Part shown: piece by piece, positions 47,340-58,548 of the stretch
Layout: every line of letters begins with the position of its first letter
Position numbering within the stretch: the first letter of the stretch is position 1
DNA from: Daphnia carinata
Taxonomy: Eukaryota; Arthropoda; Branchiopoda; Diplostraca; Daphniidae
Direction: 5' to 3'
NCBI RefSeq assembly: GCF_022539665.2
Contig: NC_081333.1
Location: 3,596,001-3,660,000, forward strand
DNA: 64,000 nt
Notes under the pieces: model-generated
Told to the model about the DNA's origin: nothing
Database searches by the model: none
Seen by the model: the letters and a program-made list of their open reading frames with translations, nothing else
Made by a program: the position numbers and the translations under genes

Positions 47340-48770
47340 TTGAAAAATGGATAAGATAATAAAACAAAAAAATGGTAAGTATAAACATTATTATATTGGT
47401 TTTCAATTATTAATTATTGTTTATTAGATCAAATTATGAAGCTGCAGGCCCAATTATTGGAACAACACAAAATATTAGATAACAAAGCTAAGGATCGTAG
47501 GCCTAACACGTAATGATTCTATTTATTTGCTTTTATTCATTCGTGTTTTGTAGCTCAAATTTTGAGTCTTCAAGCTCAGCTGGGGGAAAAGAACAAATTG
47601 GAACGGAACAGTTTCCAAACAGTGAAGGAGGTTTTTCAAAACTCATCTCTAACTGAACGTGAGGATGAGTTGGCATTAGGCGAACACAGCCAGGTACCTA
47701 AAGTTTTCAAATAAGAATTCAAAATAAGTATAGAATTTTAAAAAACAATTATTTATTGCTTAGTTCTTCAGTCCACCACCTGACAGTGTGTTAAATTTAA
47801 ATTCTGTTAGTGCTGCACTAAAAGAATCGTTAGTAATAAGCTCATGCAGTGAAGGAACTGAACAATTGTGGGACCGTATTTGGGCCGAAAATGGGTGTGG
47901 TACAGAAACCCAGAAATGGCACAAGTTCAACATGAAACATGGATTAGGTACTTTTCGGTTTTTTGTCTATCGAAAAAGTATTTTTAATGCTATTATTTTG
48001 CATTCACAGATTTTAACGGGGGATGAAATCAAGTCTGGAAGTGTTACAGGATGGAAGAGTGAGCCTAAAGATGAAAAAACACTGAGAGTGCATTACCGTA
48101 AGGTGTGAGGTAAATTAATAGAGTAATGCAAATTGCCTAATGAGAAGTACCATCTTGTGTTAATGAATCCAGTACAACAGCAATCCTTTATAGTTCTGTC
48201 ACAGCTAGAAGCCTCAAATAATTCTGCTTCTCTGTCTAAAGAACAACTTGTCCTTTACGTTCAGAGTGTTGGGGAAACTGGGTACTTAAATGGCCCTAAA
48301 GATGTTTTAATTTTGCTGCTATTGCAGAGATGAACATCATACATGGACTCTTTAGGTATGAAAGGATTTTTCTTCAAATAATTTTGAATTTATGACGAAG
48401 AATTTCTCCTCCTTTTTGCCAACCAGGTCTTATCTACCAAAAAAAATTTTATCCAATAGGAAAGGATTTTCATGTACTGGGAAAACAACTATCAACAATG
48501 CAACATTCTACAGGTGCTAGTTTATCATTCAAGAGCCTTATACAATGAAGTTAATCTGCAATTTGTATGTCCTTTCCCAAGCTTCCACCAGAAGTTGAAT
48601 CTATGAGTCATGTAAGTTCCATGATCAACAATTGATGTGTTTAACGGTGTTGTTTTTCTTTTCTCAATATAGGTTAATAGTAACATTGGATCTGAAAAGA
48701 TTCTTGGTTGGGGCAAGACACTGAATAAATTGTATTGATTGGATGGATGACATGACATTGCTATACTTAA
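47340..48770 (+). CDS. Coiled-coil gene module of the foldback element (left half)
   Basis: Read with GT-AG introns, a first exon at about 47347 (MDKIIKQKN) is followed by exons with two related coiled-coil segments (IMKLQAQLLEQHKI and ILSLQAQLGEKNKL). Next comes an exon with SSCSEGTEQLWDRIWAENG and TETQKWHKFNMKHGL, and a block encoding GSVTGWKSEP ending in VHYRKV and a stop near 48108. Downstream blocks (48133-48330 starting MPNEKYHLV; 48590-48740 with GSEKILGWGKTLNKL) are kept in the other copies and may be further exons or a second gene. No known domain is visible. The acceptor of the intron after MKHGL is TTTTAA here but TTTTAG in the other copies. Not known to be expressed. Confidence 0.45.
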
Positions 48771-48774
48771 TTCG

Positions 48775-49290
48775 GATTCCCCAGACGGTATTTGATATTA
48801 AAAAAATTGAAGTGCATATCTGGGCTCCCTTCTTTTCTGAAGCCCCGTTTCCCCTTGACTCATAATAAGCCCGTAGGGGGTCATGCCCCTACTGTACGGT
48901 ATATATAAAAACAACATATACCGAGGTTTGGAGGGCTCTGGCCGGAAAGGGGACGTGGGGTGCCGCTTAGTCCGATGATGTGTTCACGGAGGGCGACGTG
49001 GCTACCCACAAATCCGAACTAAAGGTTAATCGCTCCTGTAAAAATGTTCCAAATCTTCAGCTCTTCTTCCGGCTTCTCTTAGCCAATCACCGGGTAATCT
49101 CCCCGGTGGGTCAACAAGGCAGTGTCTCCCCCTGCCTGGGTTGACGGCAACTTTTGAAAGGGCTATTGTGCCTTTTTAAAGTTGCAAAAATAATTGTAAT
49201 GTGTAGAGAATTGTCAATAAATTTTTTTTTATCAAATGTTTTTTGCAAAATTTGTTTCTTTAATTGTCTGTGTTCGCTTATTTTTATTTA
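48775..49290 (+). repeat. Inverted arm of the foldback element, left, copy 2
   Basis: Near-identical in sequence to the arm at 943-1440 and the reverse complement of 49985-50470. Contains the hairpin-forming GTAGGGG/CCCCTAC and GGTATAT/ATATACC pairs. Confidence 0.8.
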
Positions 49291-49455
49291 GCTCGCTCAA
49301 TTCGTCTTTATTGTTTTTGCCACCGTTGTATCGTTTATCTGTAAGTATTCAATTATTATTTATTACACTTTTTGAATTCTTGAACTTAGACAAGGAACAA
49401 CGTGTAATACCTGGATATTTTCTGAAGTAATTTTGTATTTGTATGTTGTTTTACT

Positions 49456-49862
49456 GGTATGGGAATCGATCCCCAGACATTCAGCGTGCAACGCCGATGC
49501 TCTAACATTGAGCAACGAGATATATTTTAATTTTTTATTATCGCATATCATATGTTATCGTCTAGGATGTATATGCAGTCTTTCACAACTATATGTTTAT
49601 CTTTCTATTGCTTTCATAAGGTCCGTAGCTCTGTGGTAGAGCATCCAGCTGCGATAACTGATACCGTGGGTTCAAACCTTAGTAGATGTATAAAGATCTA
49701 TATCAAAATGTAGAAAAGAATATTGCATTCCAGTTTTATTCAAAGTGTAAATGCAACTCCGCAAGTGACTAGAAAAAAACCAACTTGACATCATATGATT
49801 CATGGTTCATTGGTAGAGCATCGGCGCGGTATGCCGAATATCCAGGGATCGATCCCTGGATT
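49456..49862. repeat. Cluster of three tRNA-like sequences at the axis of element copy 2
   Basis: Same three units as in copy 1. Minus strand, about 49516-49456 (TTGCTCAATGTTAGAGC; GGGGATCGATTCCC; anticodon arm TCGGCG-TTGCA-CGCTGA). Plus strand, about 49620-49686 (TAGCTCTGTGGTAGAGC; GGGTTCAAACC). Plus strand, about 49799-49862 (GGTTCATTGGTAGAGC; CCAGGGATCGATCCCTGG). The outer two are inverted relatives of each other across the palindrome axis and the middle one is single. D and T arms are well formed; acceptor stems are poor. Confidence 0.6.
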
Positions 49863-49984
49863 ACAATTGAATGCTTACAGATAAACGAATGGAAACAATG
49901 CTTAACATCAAAGGTGGCATAAACAATAAAGGTGAATTGAGCAAGATAAATAAAAAAAAAAAAATTGATAAATATAATGTGTGA

Positions 49985-50470
49985 ACACATACAATCAAAA
50001 TAACAAATTTTGCAAAAAACATTTGATAAAAAAAAATTTATTGACAATTCTCTGCACATTACAATTATTTTTGCAACTTTAAAAAAGCACAATAGCCCTT
50101 TCAAAAGTTGCCGTCAACCCAGGCAGGGGGAGACACTGCCTTGTTGACCCACCGGGGAGATTACCCGGTGATTGGCTAAGAGAAGCCGGAAGAAGAGCTG
50201 AAGATTTGGAACATTTTTACAGGAGCGATTAACCTTTAGTTCGGATTTGTGGGTAGCCACGTCGCCCTCCGTGAACACATCATCGGACTAAGCGGCACCC
50301 CACGTCCCCTTTCCGGCCAGAGCCCTCCAAACCTCGGTATATGTTGTTTTTATATATACCGTACAGTAGGGGCATGACCCCCTACGGGCTTATTACGAGT
50401 CAAGGGGAAACGGGGCTTCAGAAAAGAAGGGAGCCCAGATATGCACTTCAATTTTTTTAATATCAAATAC
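49985..50470 (-). repeat. Inverted arm of the foldback element, right, copy 2
   Basis: Reverse complement of 48775-49290 with very few visible changes, next to about 0.7 kb of partly self-complementary central sequence. Confidence 0.8.
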
Positions 50471-50920
50471 CGTCTGGGGAATCCGAATTAAGTATAGAAA
50501 TGTCATGTCATCCATCCAATCAATAAAATTTATTCAGTGTCTTGCCCCAACCAAGAATTTTTTCAGATCCAATGTTACTATTAACCTATATTGAGAAAAG
50601 AAAAACAACACCGTTAAACATATCAACTGTTGATCATGTAACTTACATGACTCATAGATTCAACTTCTGGTGGAAGCTTGGGGAAGGACATACAAATTGC
50701 AGATTAACATCATTGTATAAGGCTCTTGAATGATAAACTAGCACCTGTACAATGTTGCATTGTTGATAGTTGTGTTCCCAGTACATGAAAATCTTTTCCT
50801 ATTGGATAACATTTTTTTTGGTAGATTAGACCTGGTTGGCAAAAAGGAGGAGAAATTCTTCGTCATAAATTCAAAATTATTTGAAGAAAAATCCTTTCAT
50901 ACCTAAAGAGTCCACTTCCG
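50470..50920 (-). pseudogene. Partial gene module 3' block of the foldback element
   Basis: On the minus strand this matches the 3' part of the module (the GSEKILGWGKTLNKL exon and the preceding block) and stops abruptly near 50920, where a second, truncated copy of the arm begins. Confidence 0.55.
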
Positions 50921-50924
50921 AAGA

Positions 50925-51180
50925 TTTGGAACATTTTTACAGGAGCGATTAACCTTTAGTTCGGATTTGTGGGTAACCACGTCGCCCTCCGTGAACACAT
51001 CATCGGACTAAGCGGACCCCCACGTCCCCTTTCCGGCCAGAGCCCTCCAAACCTCGGTATATGTTGTTTTTATATATACCGTACAGTAGGGGCCCCTACG
51101 GGCTTATTACGAGTCGAGGGGAAACGGGGCTACGGAAAGGAAGGGAACCCAGATATGCACTTCAATTTTTTAAATATAAA
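50925..51180 (-). repeat. Extra truncated arm inside the right half of the foldback element
   Basis: About 250 bp corresponding to the proximal part of the arm, joined to module sequence at CCACTT|CCGAAGATTTGG near 50926. It lacks the outer part of the arm and has a 9-nt deletion near 51091 (GGGGCATGACCCCCTACG shortened). It shows internal rearrangement of the element. Confidence 0.65.
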
Positions 51181-52260
51181 ATACCGTCTCGGGAATCCAA
51201 ATTAAGTATAGAAATGTCATGTCATTCATTCAATCATTACAATTTATTCAGTGTCTTGCCCCAACCAAGAATCTTTTCAGATCCAATGTTACTATTAACC
51301 TATGCTGAGAAAAGAAAAACAACACCATTAAACATCTCAATTGTTGCTCATGTGACTTACATGACTTATAGATTCAACTTCTGGCAGAAGCTTGGGAAAG
51401 GCCATACAAATTGCAGATGAAAATCATTGTATAAGGCTCTTGAATGATAAAATAGCACCCCTAGAATGTTGCATTGTTGATAGTTGTGTTCCCAGTATGC
51501 TGAAAATCCTTTCCTATTGGATAAATTTTTTTTTGTTGATTAGACATGGGTGGCAAAAAGGAGGAGAAATGCTTTGTCATAAATTCAAAAAATTTTCAAG
51601 AAAATTCCTTTCATACCTAAAAAGTCCAGGTATGATGTTCATCGCTGCAATGCCAACGAAATGAAACATCTTTAGGGCCATTTAAGTACCCAGCTTCACC
51701 AACACTCTGAACGTAAAGGACAAGTTGTTCTTTAGCAAGAGAAGCAAACTTATTTGAGGCTTCTAGCTGTGACAGAACTATAAAGGATTGCTGTTGTACC
51801 GAATTCATTAACACAAGATGGTACTTCTCATTAGACAATTTGCATTACTCTATTACTTTACCTCACACCTTAACGGTAATGCACTCTCAATGTTTTTTCA
51901 ACTACAGGCTTACTCTTCCATCCTGTAACACTTCCAGACTTGACTTGATCCCCCCGCTAAAATTCTGTGAATGCAAAATAATAGCATTAAAAATACTTTT
52001 TCGATAGACAAAAAACCGAAAAGTGCCTAATCCATGTTTTAGGTTGAACTCGTGCCATTTCTGGGTTTCCGTACCACACCCATTTTTGGCCCAAATACAG
52101 TCCCACAATTGTTCAGTTCCATCGCTGCATGGACTGAGTACGAACAATAATTGAGCCTGCTGGTTCATAATTAGAGCTAAAAAACAATAATTAATAATTG
52201 AAAACTAATATAATAATCTTTGTACTTACCATCCTTATCTTTTATTATCTTATCCATTTT
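51180..52260 (-). pseudogene. Gene module of the foldback element (right half, opposite strand)
   Basis: Mirror copy of 47340-48770, lacking the N-terminal coiled-coil exons. It keeps the block starting near 52168 (MNQQAQLLF, then DGTEQLWDCIWAKNG and TETQKWHEFNLKHGL), the NEKYHLV block (51838-51617, ending WHCSDEHHTWTF), and the 3' blocks. The acceptor TTTTAG before GGGGGATCAAG is present here. Several codon changes but few stops within blocks. Confidence 0.5.
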
Positions 52261-52470
52261 AACATATTTTTCTCCAACCACACGTTATTCTCCATCCACG
52301 CTACTCAACTAACTGCGAATGGCATCCAATGGACTGAAATTGCCTACATGCCAGTAATAACGAGTCTGAGCGGTAGATGGCTACGTGTCGGAAAAAAAGA
52401 AAAAAGTGTGATTTTTTTTTTTTTTGGCGAATTTTTTTTTTTTTTTTGGGGGTAAAACGGATTGCCATAT

Positions 52471-54433
52471 ACTTAACGTTTCAGCAGAGAATTTCTAGGT
52501 AACGAGACAACCATTATGGCGACCACTTCTACGGCGTCTCCCGAACGACTGAGGACCGACAGTGTGATGCAATAGTTAGCGATTCTGCCACTAGATGTTT
52601 TGTTAATATGGCGGTCGTTTGAAACTTGTAACAATGCGCAACTGTTCTTTGTTATCAGAGATCCACGAAATTCTAAAGCTCAATTTGTAGAATTATAGAG
52701 CTTGCCCTTTGAATACATAAATGACATAGATGCTTTACAGCTGGAAATAAAAAATCTTTGTTCACCATAGCAACTGAGCTACAAACATTTAGAAATTATA
52801 GAACAAAACCACAGTTCTAACTAATTTTATTTGTTTTGCAAGCCAAATTCAGCTTTCAAGTGGCCACATGCCATTTATTCCAGGATATTGCAATTGCAAA
52901 CTATTTTGTATGGAACACAAAGTGGAATTTAACCTGCAATAACTTTTCCAACACATTATAATTTCAGATATAGCATTTAAATTGCATTTTAAACAGTTAA
53001 ACCTGCATATACCAATATTCGAGGTAATTCGAATTGATGGTTTGCATAGTTCTTTGTTATAAACATTTTGTCATCAAAAACAATCATTCAAAACTGATTT
53101 CACATAAAGAGTTTTCATGCAAAGGAAATTATGCATCCAACGGTGATTAAGGTCCTGTGAAATCAAATGAAACAGCAAGAAGAAATGAAAACCAGAAGAA
53201 TGATTATTGAAAGAAATGAGTTTAGTCAATGCTGTATCATCTTGCTGAAGATCTTTACACTACCATCTGTCCTTGAAATTCCGTTTTGTAAAAGTTGAAA
53301 ACTCAACAGTTCTATGCGAAATTCATTTTTAAAGAATGCTTTCTCAAGAAGAAATTCAAATCTTACCATTTTTCTTCATTTACAACTGCATACTGGGAAC
53401 TAATCTGGAACCATTGCTGCCAATAGTTCAGTTTCAGACATACCACATCCTTTAGTTACTTCTCAAACTCTACTTTGCTGCCCCCAAAACATGTCTATCC
53501 ATTTAAATTATGATATGTATACTACTATTGAAGTCAAGCCTAGTGTCTTACAGGTTCTTTCTGTTCTGACAACCTTATAATTTGAAACTAAAGTTAAAAT
53601 CTGGTTTCAGTAGCTTCCTGATTTTTCAACGATACCTTTTAAAATTAAAATTAATTAAAATGTTATTTTCTAGTGTCGTTTCCCGCGATACAACCCCGGT
53701 ATGACATAACCCATCACGCGCGTCGTCCCCCAACCTTCGTGTGCTCAAGAAGTGTGCTTAACCAACAGCAATTAAACGAGGACGGTAAGTCCTAGCTAGT
53801 ATCATGCTTCCCGTCACTGAGCAGCCAATTTCAACTGATCTTTAATTTTTTGATTTTCAAATGCAAATGCCGCTACTACTGTGGTCCATATTGTAATTTC
53901 AGTACAGGGCATCCTTTCGTCGGAATGGTGCCCCAAATGCTCTGGAAAAGTATAAATCTGCCTGGCACTGCCGGATCCATCTAGCAGGTGCATAATGGCT
54001 TCTGCGTGCTTATTAAAAATAGACCAATCTAGATATGCTTATTACGCAGCTGTTACAATTAATCGAGCGGTTGGAGCGCTGCTGTCATAAAAAAAATATC
54101 AGGTTAATTTACTTGAACATAATAGTTCACATAACAGATTTCAAATGGAAGGTAAGTGAAAACGGTGCCAAAAATGTATCAACGATTTTTAAACAAATGT
54201 TATACTTAAAATTTAGGATTTCGGCTTGGTTCAGCTTCCATTGTTAGCTTTAATTATCTACAGAAATAATGCCATGCTGTTAGATGGATCATCTGCCCAA
54301 ACTGTAACTCATTCAATTACAGAAATGAGATAAATAAGTTTCTGCCTGACAGACGCTTGATTGAGCAGGTTAGCCACATCTCTGGAGATCCTCCTTTCGA
54401 TTTATTCAGCTCTTTTCGTGCCAAGTATGGTGT
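52471..54433. other. Non-coding region between the foldback element and TOP3B
   Basis: About 2 kb without a recognised gene. Short open frames at 54035-54247 and 54357-54545 lack motifs; the second runs antisense through the RG-rich tail of TOP3B. The stretch 53660-53790 is GC-richer than its surroundings and could be a promoter or exon that I cannot interpret. Confidence 0.4.
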
Positions 54434-57400
54434 TTATACAAAATACGCAGCAAGTTGCGCCATCTTATCTTTAGGCTTCGCTCGACCACGGCCACGTCCA
54501 CGGCCTCGACCTCTACCACGGCCTCCCCTTTTGCTTTTAGCATGAGACGCGTAACGCTTCTCGACTAGGTCAGATAGTTCGGGTGAACAAAAGATACAAG
54601 CGTCTTTAATTTTTGTCAGTCCATTGGCTAACTTAGTTTTTTCCTAAAACAATCACATAAAATTTCATGAGATAAAGCAAACCAATGTTGGATCTAAAGA
54701 TAAGATTTTACCGGCCGGTATTCGACAATCATTTGTCGGGCATCACACTCGGGGCATGTGGAATTGGCAACGCTAAGTTTGTTTGCATCTTCACAAATTT
54801 TAATTACAACCTGACATCTATAAAACAGAAAATAACAATAGTAAAATAGCATCGATACTAAAAAGTGCGAACAAAACCTTACTGGTTACAAGCCCATTGC
54901 CACTTTGGTCCAGAGGTAGGATCAAGAACAAGAATGCCATTGGGACATTCGCCACATAAAGCAACTCCAGTAGCATTTAGACCGTAGGCACAAGACGGAT
55001 GCGTGCATTGATTACATCCGCTGCCTTTCTTCATTTCCCTGATAAACATGTAAGTATTACATTAATCATTTGTTATTTATACTAATACTACTAGGTATGC
55101 ATTACGAAGACACACTTACTTAAAAGGAGGATAAACATAGCAATAGGGACAAAAGGGAAATCCTTTTCCATTCGGCCCACCCACCCAAAGCAATAATTCA
55201 AAGTCATCCAGTGGACATTTCAATTCATTGAATAATTTGAAATTTCCAGCAGTGGGCAAAGAATAAGTGGCATCACAGTTCGGACAGTGAAGACGCGCAG
55301 GTTTTGAAGCCACAAGTTTCATGAATCTAAACATAACAGAATTATAAAAGAGTTTCACACAGGTAAAAATTAGAAGACTCATAGCATTAAATAAAATGCT
55401 GTATCCTACCTTCTACACGCTCCACCTAAAAAAAAAAAAAAAAAAAATTGAAAAATTTGTAATTGTCTAAGCCCACATAGTTAAAAATAAAGATTTGCCT
55501 CACATCGACTGAAATTTCGGCCACTTTGCGATAACGTCGAAAAAGTATCTTCGAAAAGATGATCCATACTTTCAATATGCTGAACGAAATATATGAATTT
55601 CAGACGAAAAATTTCTAAGGCATGATGAAGGATTTCATCATAATTGCCTCTTCCTTTTGCAATCAAATTCAACTATTCCAAAGAAAAAATATATAGATTT
55701 ATATTCAGGAGTTGGAAAGCTTTTCTCAAGCTTGCTGTTGGCAACCAAAATAAAATCAACACTTACTTGTTCTTCCACTGCTGAACGCATGGTCGGTAGT
55801 ACCAGTTGCGGGTCAATCTGAAAAGCAATATTTCAACACGTTAGAATTATTCATGTCTAAAAAAAAAAAAAAAAAAAATGTAATACGTACGCGTCGATAT
55901 CCATGGACTAACGAGATTCCAAGTGCTGTAGGAATTAACTTTCTCCCGCTACCAACAGTAACATAGTTTCTCTGTGAAATGTTATTAATATGAACTGGAA
56001 TCGATGCATCCTGTAAAGTGAATTTGTTGAAAATCAAAAACATTTTAAACCAAACTCAAAATCAAAATTAATACAGTTCCAATGCCATGTTTTTCCATCG
56101 GGGTAATCAGTTCAGATTCCGTTAAATAATCTGGTGGTGAAGTCAACCGCTCGATTAATTTTACCTTATGAAAATAATCATGTTAAGAAAAGTTTCTGGA
56201 GGAAAACGCCTTGGGTAATACGTACCTCGTTTATAGGAACCATTTGATTAAGTTTTAAGTCAGGCATGTGCTCATCTGGGCTTAGCGCTTGCCAATGCAT
56301 AGTTCGGGTAAAACCAGCGTCCAGCAACTTTTTACCACTAACGGTAAATGACTCGTGGCCCACATCAAAATCTATTCGAGTAACCAAGTATTTACAGTCC
56401 GGAGACACCTAAATGGGGTGGGTATCAGTTATGGAACCTTTTAAGGCGTTAAGGAGTAAAATTACCGTTACAATAATATGGCGAACAATATAATCGTAGA
56501 GACGCCACGAATCGTGGTCGAACGCTTCTCTAGAGGCCAAAGACTAGAAACCGTAAACCAAATCACAAAGTAAAATGGTTATAAATTAAATAATATATGT
56601 GTATACATACTGTTATAACCATATGTATAAGTATATGTAAAGTTATAAATAATGGTTAAAGTAATGCGTTATCAATTGCATAATGATAGAAACCAAACGT
56701 TACCATTGGTGTGATCGGTGGATGGTCTCCAACATCTTGGCCTTTACGTGGATAGATAAATCCTACGTACCAGGATGAATGTTTATCCCAAGAAAGATTA
56801 GTAGACTATTAACATAACAAATGTGCTAATGATGGTTTACCCTGAGAAAGAACATCTCGAACATCGGCACCAAAATCAGGGCTCTGGCGAAATTGTTTCA
56901 AAACCCCAATAATGTCGAAGTTTTCCGGATAGTGCGTTGTTTCCGTTCGGGGATAAGAGATATAGCCCTAAAATAGAACTGTCTATGACTAAACAAATAA
57001 ATTATTATTCCTTTTACCGTATGAAACATACTTGAGTGTACAGTCTTTCTGCTATGATCATCGCGCTATGAGGACTCATACCTAAAGAAGTGCATTAAGG
57101 AAAATTTTGTTAAAGTATGCATAAAAAATGTATACCTAAACCGGAGCTAGCAACCCTCATTAATTCAACCGTGTTAAGAGCCTGTGGACGTTGCTTCACC
57201 TTTTCTTTCTGAGAGATGCCCGTAACTCTAGAATAAAGATAACAGTCAAAATCTCTTCAAGAAGGGAAAGCAGTGCGATTTGTGATGTACTTGGCTTGCT
57301 TGCAGTCTTTTATCTTGTGATGGAAGGTCGATGCAACTTCGCGATCAAATAGGCGAACTCGTTCCCATTCGAGAACAAGTTTACGGAATTCGGTAGCTTG

Positions 57401-58548
57401 AACAGACACCTGAATGAGCCAGAATGGCTCCGGCTGGAAAGTTTTGATGGTGTCATGCCGCTCAACGCAGAATCCTATTATCAAACTAATTTATTATGAG
57501 ATCAAAGGCGCAAATAGAAAATTCGAGTTTCTTCTACCTAATGTGGGTGTTTGACATGGACCTGAAATTAGATATGAAATGATGAAATATGAAACGATGA
57601 AAGGCTACTACAGACTGTACTATGTGCAAATCTGTATACCATATGAAATGAGTGTAGAATCCAAATTGCCATACTTTCCCTAATGAAACAGTGAATAATT
57701 ATATGAGTATTATGGTAAAGAATTACTACATACCTGAAAGAATCTTGTTTGGAACCGTGTAAAAGCACAGCCAATTCTCAAGTCTATTTCTTGCCTGGCA
57801 TCCACACTCTTGGATTCATTTTCATTAGGAGAAACTAAATTATTCATAGCTGATTTGATATCCTTTTCAGTGATAGCAGAAAATTTTGCACGAAAAATGA
57901 CTTGTTCATTTCTGCGAGTTTTCATCATCACATGTTCAACTTCATGTATCACTTCAAAACAAATGTTTTCTCCTTCCTTATCACAGTCTAGCCAAAGAAC
58001 CAAATAATTGGAACCTTTGGCTTCTTGAGATAGAAATGTTGGTATCTTCAGTTTAGGTGTTGCTTCCTTCTTCTCTGTTGGACATGTGAATAATTCAACC
58101 TAAAAAAAAAAAATAACATCAATATCACAAGTAACCATGTAGTGATTTAATTCTACTTACAGGGTCAACACTGTCCCAGTTGTTATAACAGCCAGTGAAA
58201 TCCAATGACATAACCTGTTAAACACAAATTGATATAGCAATGCGACTAAATTAGAATACAAAAAAAAAAAAATAGTTAGATGTCCACAAACTGATGTCAT
58301 TTTAAAGAATGCACTCTGGCCTTTGAATGATCCATTCCACTCATGGATGGAACACGCTCCATTGAAACCTTAATGAGCAAGAATTTAATTACAGACTAAT
58401 ACCATATGCAACAGTTTATCATGCCATGGTGATTCAAACAACACATTATACCTTTCCTTGAATGACAGCTATTGTTGCTCAGAATTTTTGCCAAGCTTGC
58501 TGCAAGACTTGGCTTTTCCGCCACCATGAACACAGTGTTTTTTGACAT
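54434..58548 (-). CDS. TOP3B: DNA/RNA topoisomerase 3-beta
   Basis: Type IA topoisomerase acting on DNA and mRNA, usually with TDRD3. Twenty-two exons sum to 856 codons: 58548-58452, 58368-58280, 58214-58161, 58099-57734, 57679-57640, 57561-57538, 57474-57291, 57227-57136, 57081-57032, 56967-56841, 56762-56704, 56543-56466, 56408-56226, 56164-56075, 56010-55891, 55817-55767, 55672-55504, 55425-55410, 55326-55120, 55038-54883, 54817-54712, 54643-54434. The Toprim domain has [16 protein letters not shown] and [16 protein letters not shown]. Next are [20 protein letters not shown] and [16 protein letters not shown]. The catalytic Tyr is in [17 protein letters not shown]. The C-terminal Cys-rich zinc repeats include SRCGACRRFMK and CNQCTHPSC, followed by an RG-rich tail ending [10 protein letters not shown], the beta-type signature. 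The donor of exon 2 reads CT instead of GT. Confidence 0.96.

Larger units (their letters stand above)
47138..52470. mobile_element. Foldback (palindromic) element, copy 2, apparently complete, 5.3 kb
   Basis: Both ends carry the same inverted sequence: ATATGGCAATCCGTTTTAC at the left (47138-47156; repeated 50 bp upstream) and its complement at the right (52452-52470). Inside, the left half (gene module 47340-48770 plus, arm 48775-49290) is repeated inverted in the right half (arm 49985-50470, partial module 50470-50920, extra partial arm 50925-51180, module 51180-52260). The whole is a large imperfect palindrome with tRNA-like sequences near the axis. The right half has an internal duplication, making it longer. 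No transposase, integrase or polymerase domain is recognised. The mobile nature is inferred from the repeated copies and terminal repeats. No clear target-site duplication was found. Confidence 0.75.

Noticed and set aside
54357-54545. Plus-strand open frame ending in Arg-Pro repeats
   Set aside because: Its 3' half is antisense to the RG-rich tail of TOP3B; the 5' half shows no motif.
58258-58284. U12-type AT-AC intron after TOP3B exon 2
   Set aside because: The intron start CTAACTATT does not match ATATCCTT or GTATCCTT and its end is a normal AG. A mutated or misread GT donor is simpler.
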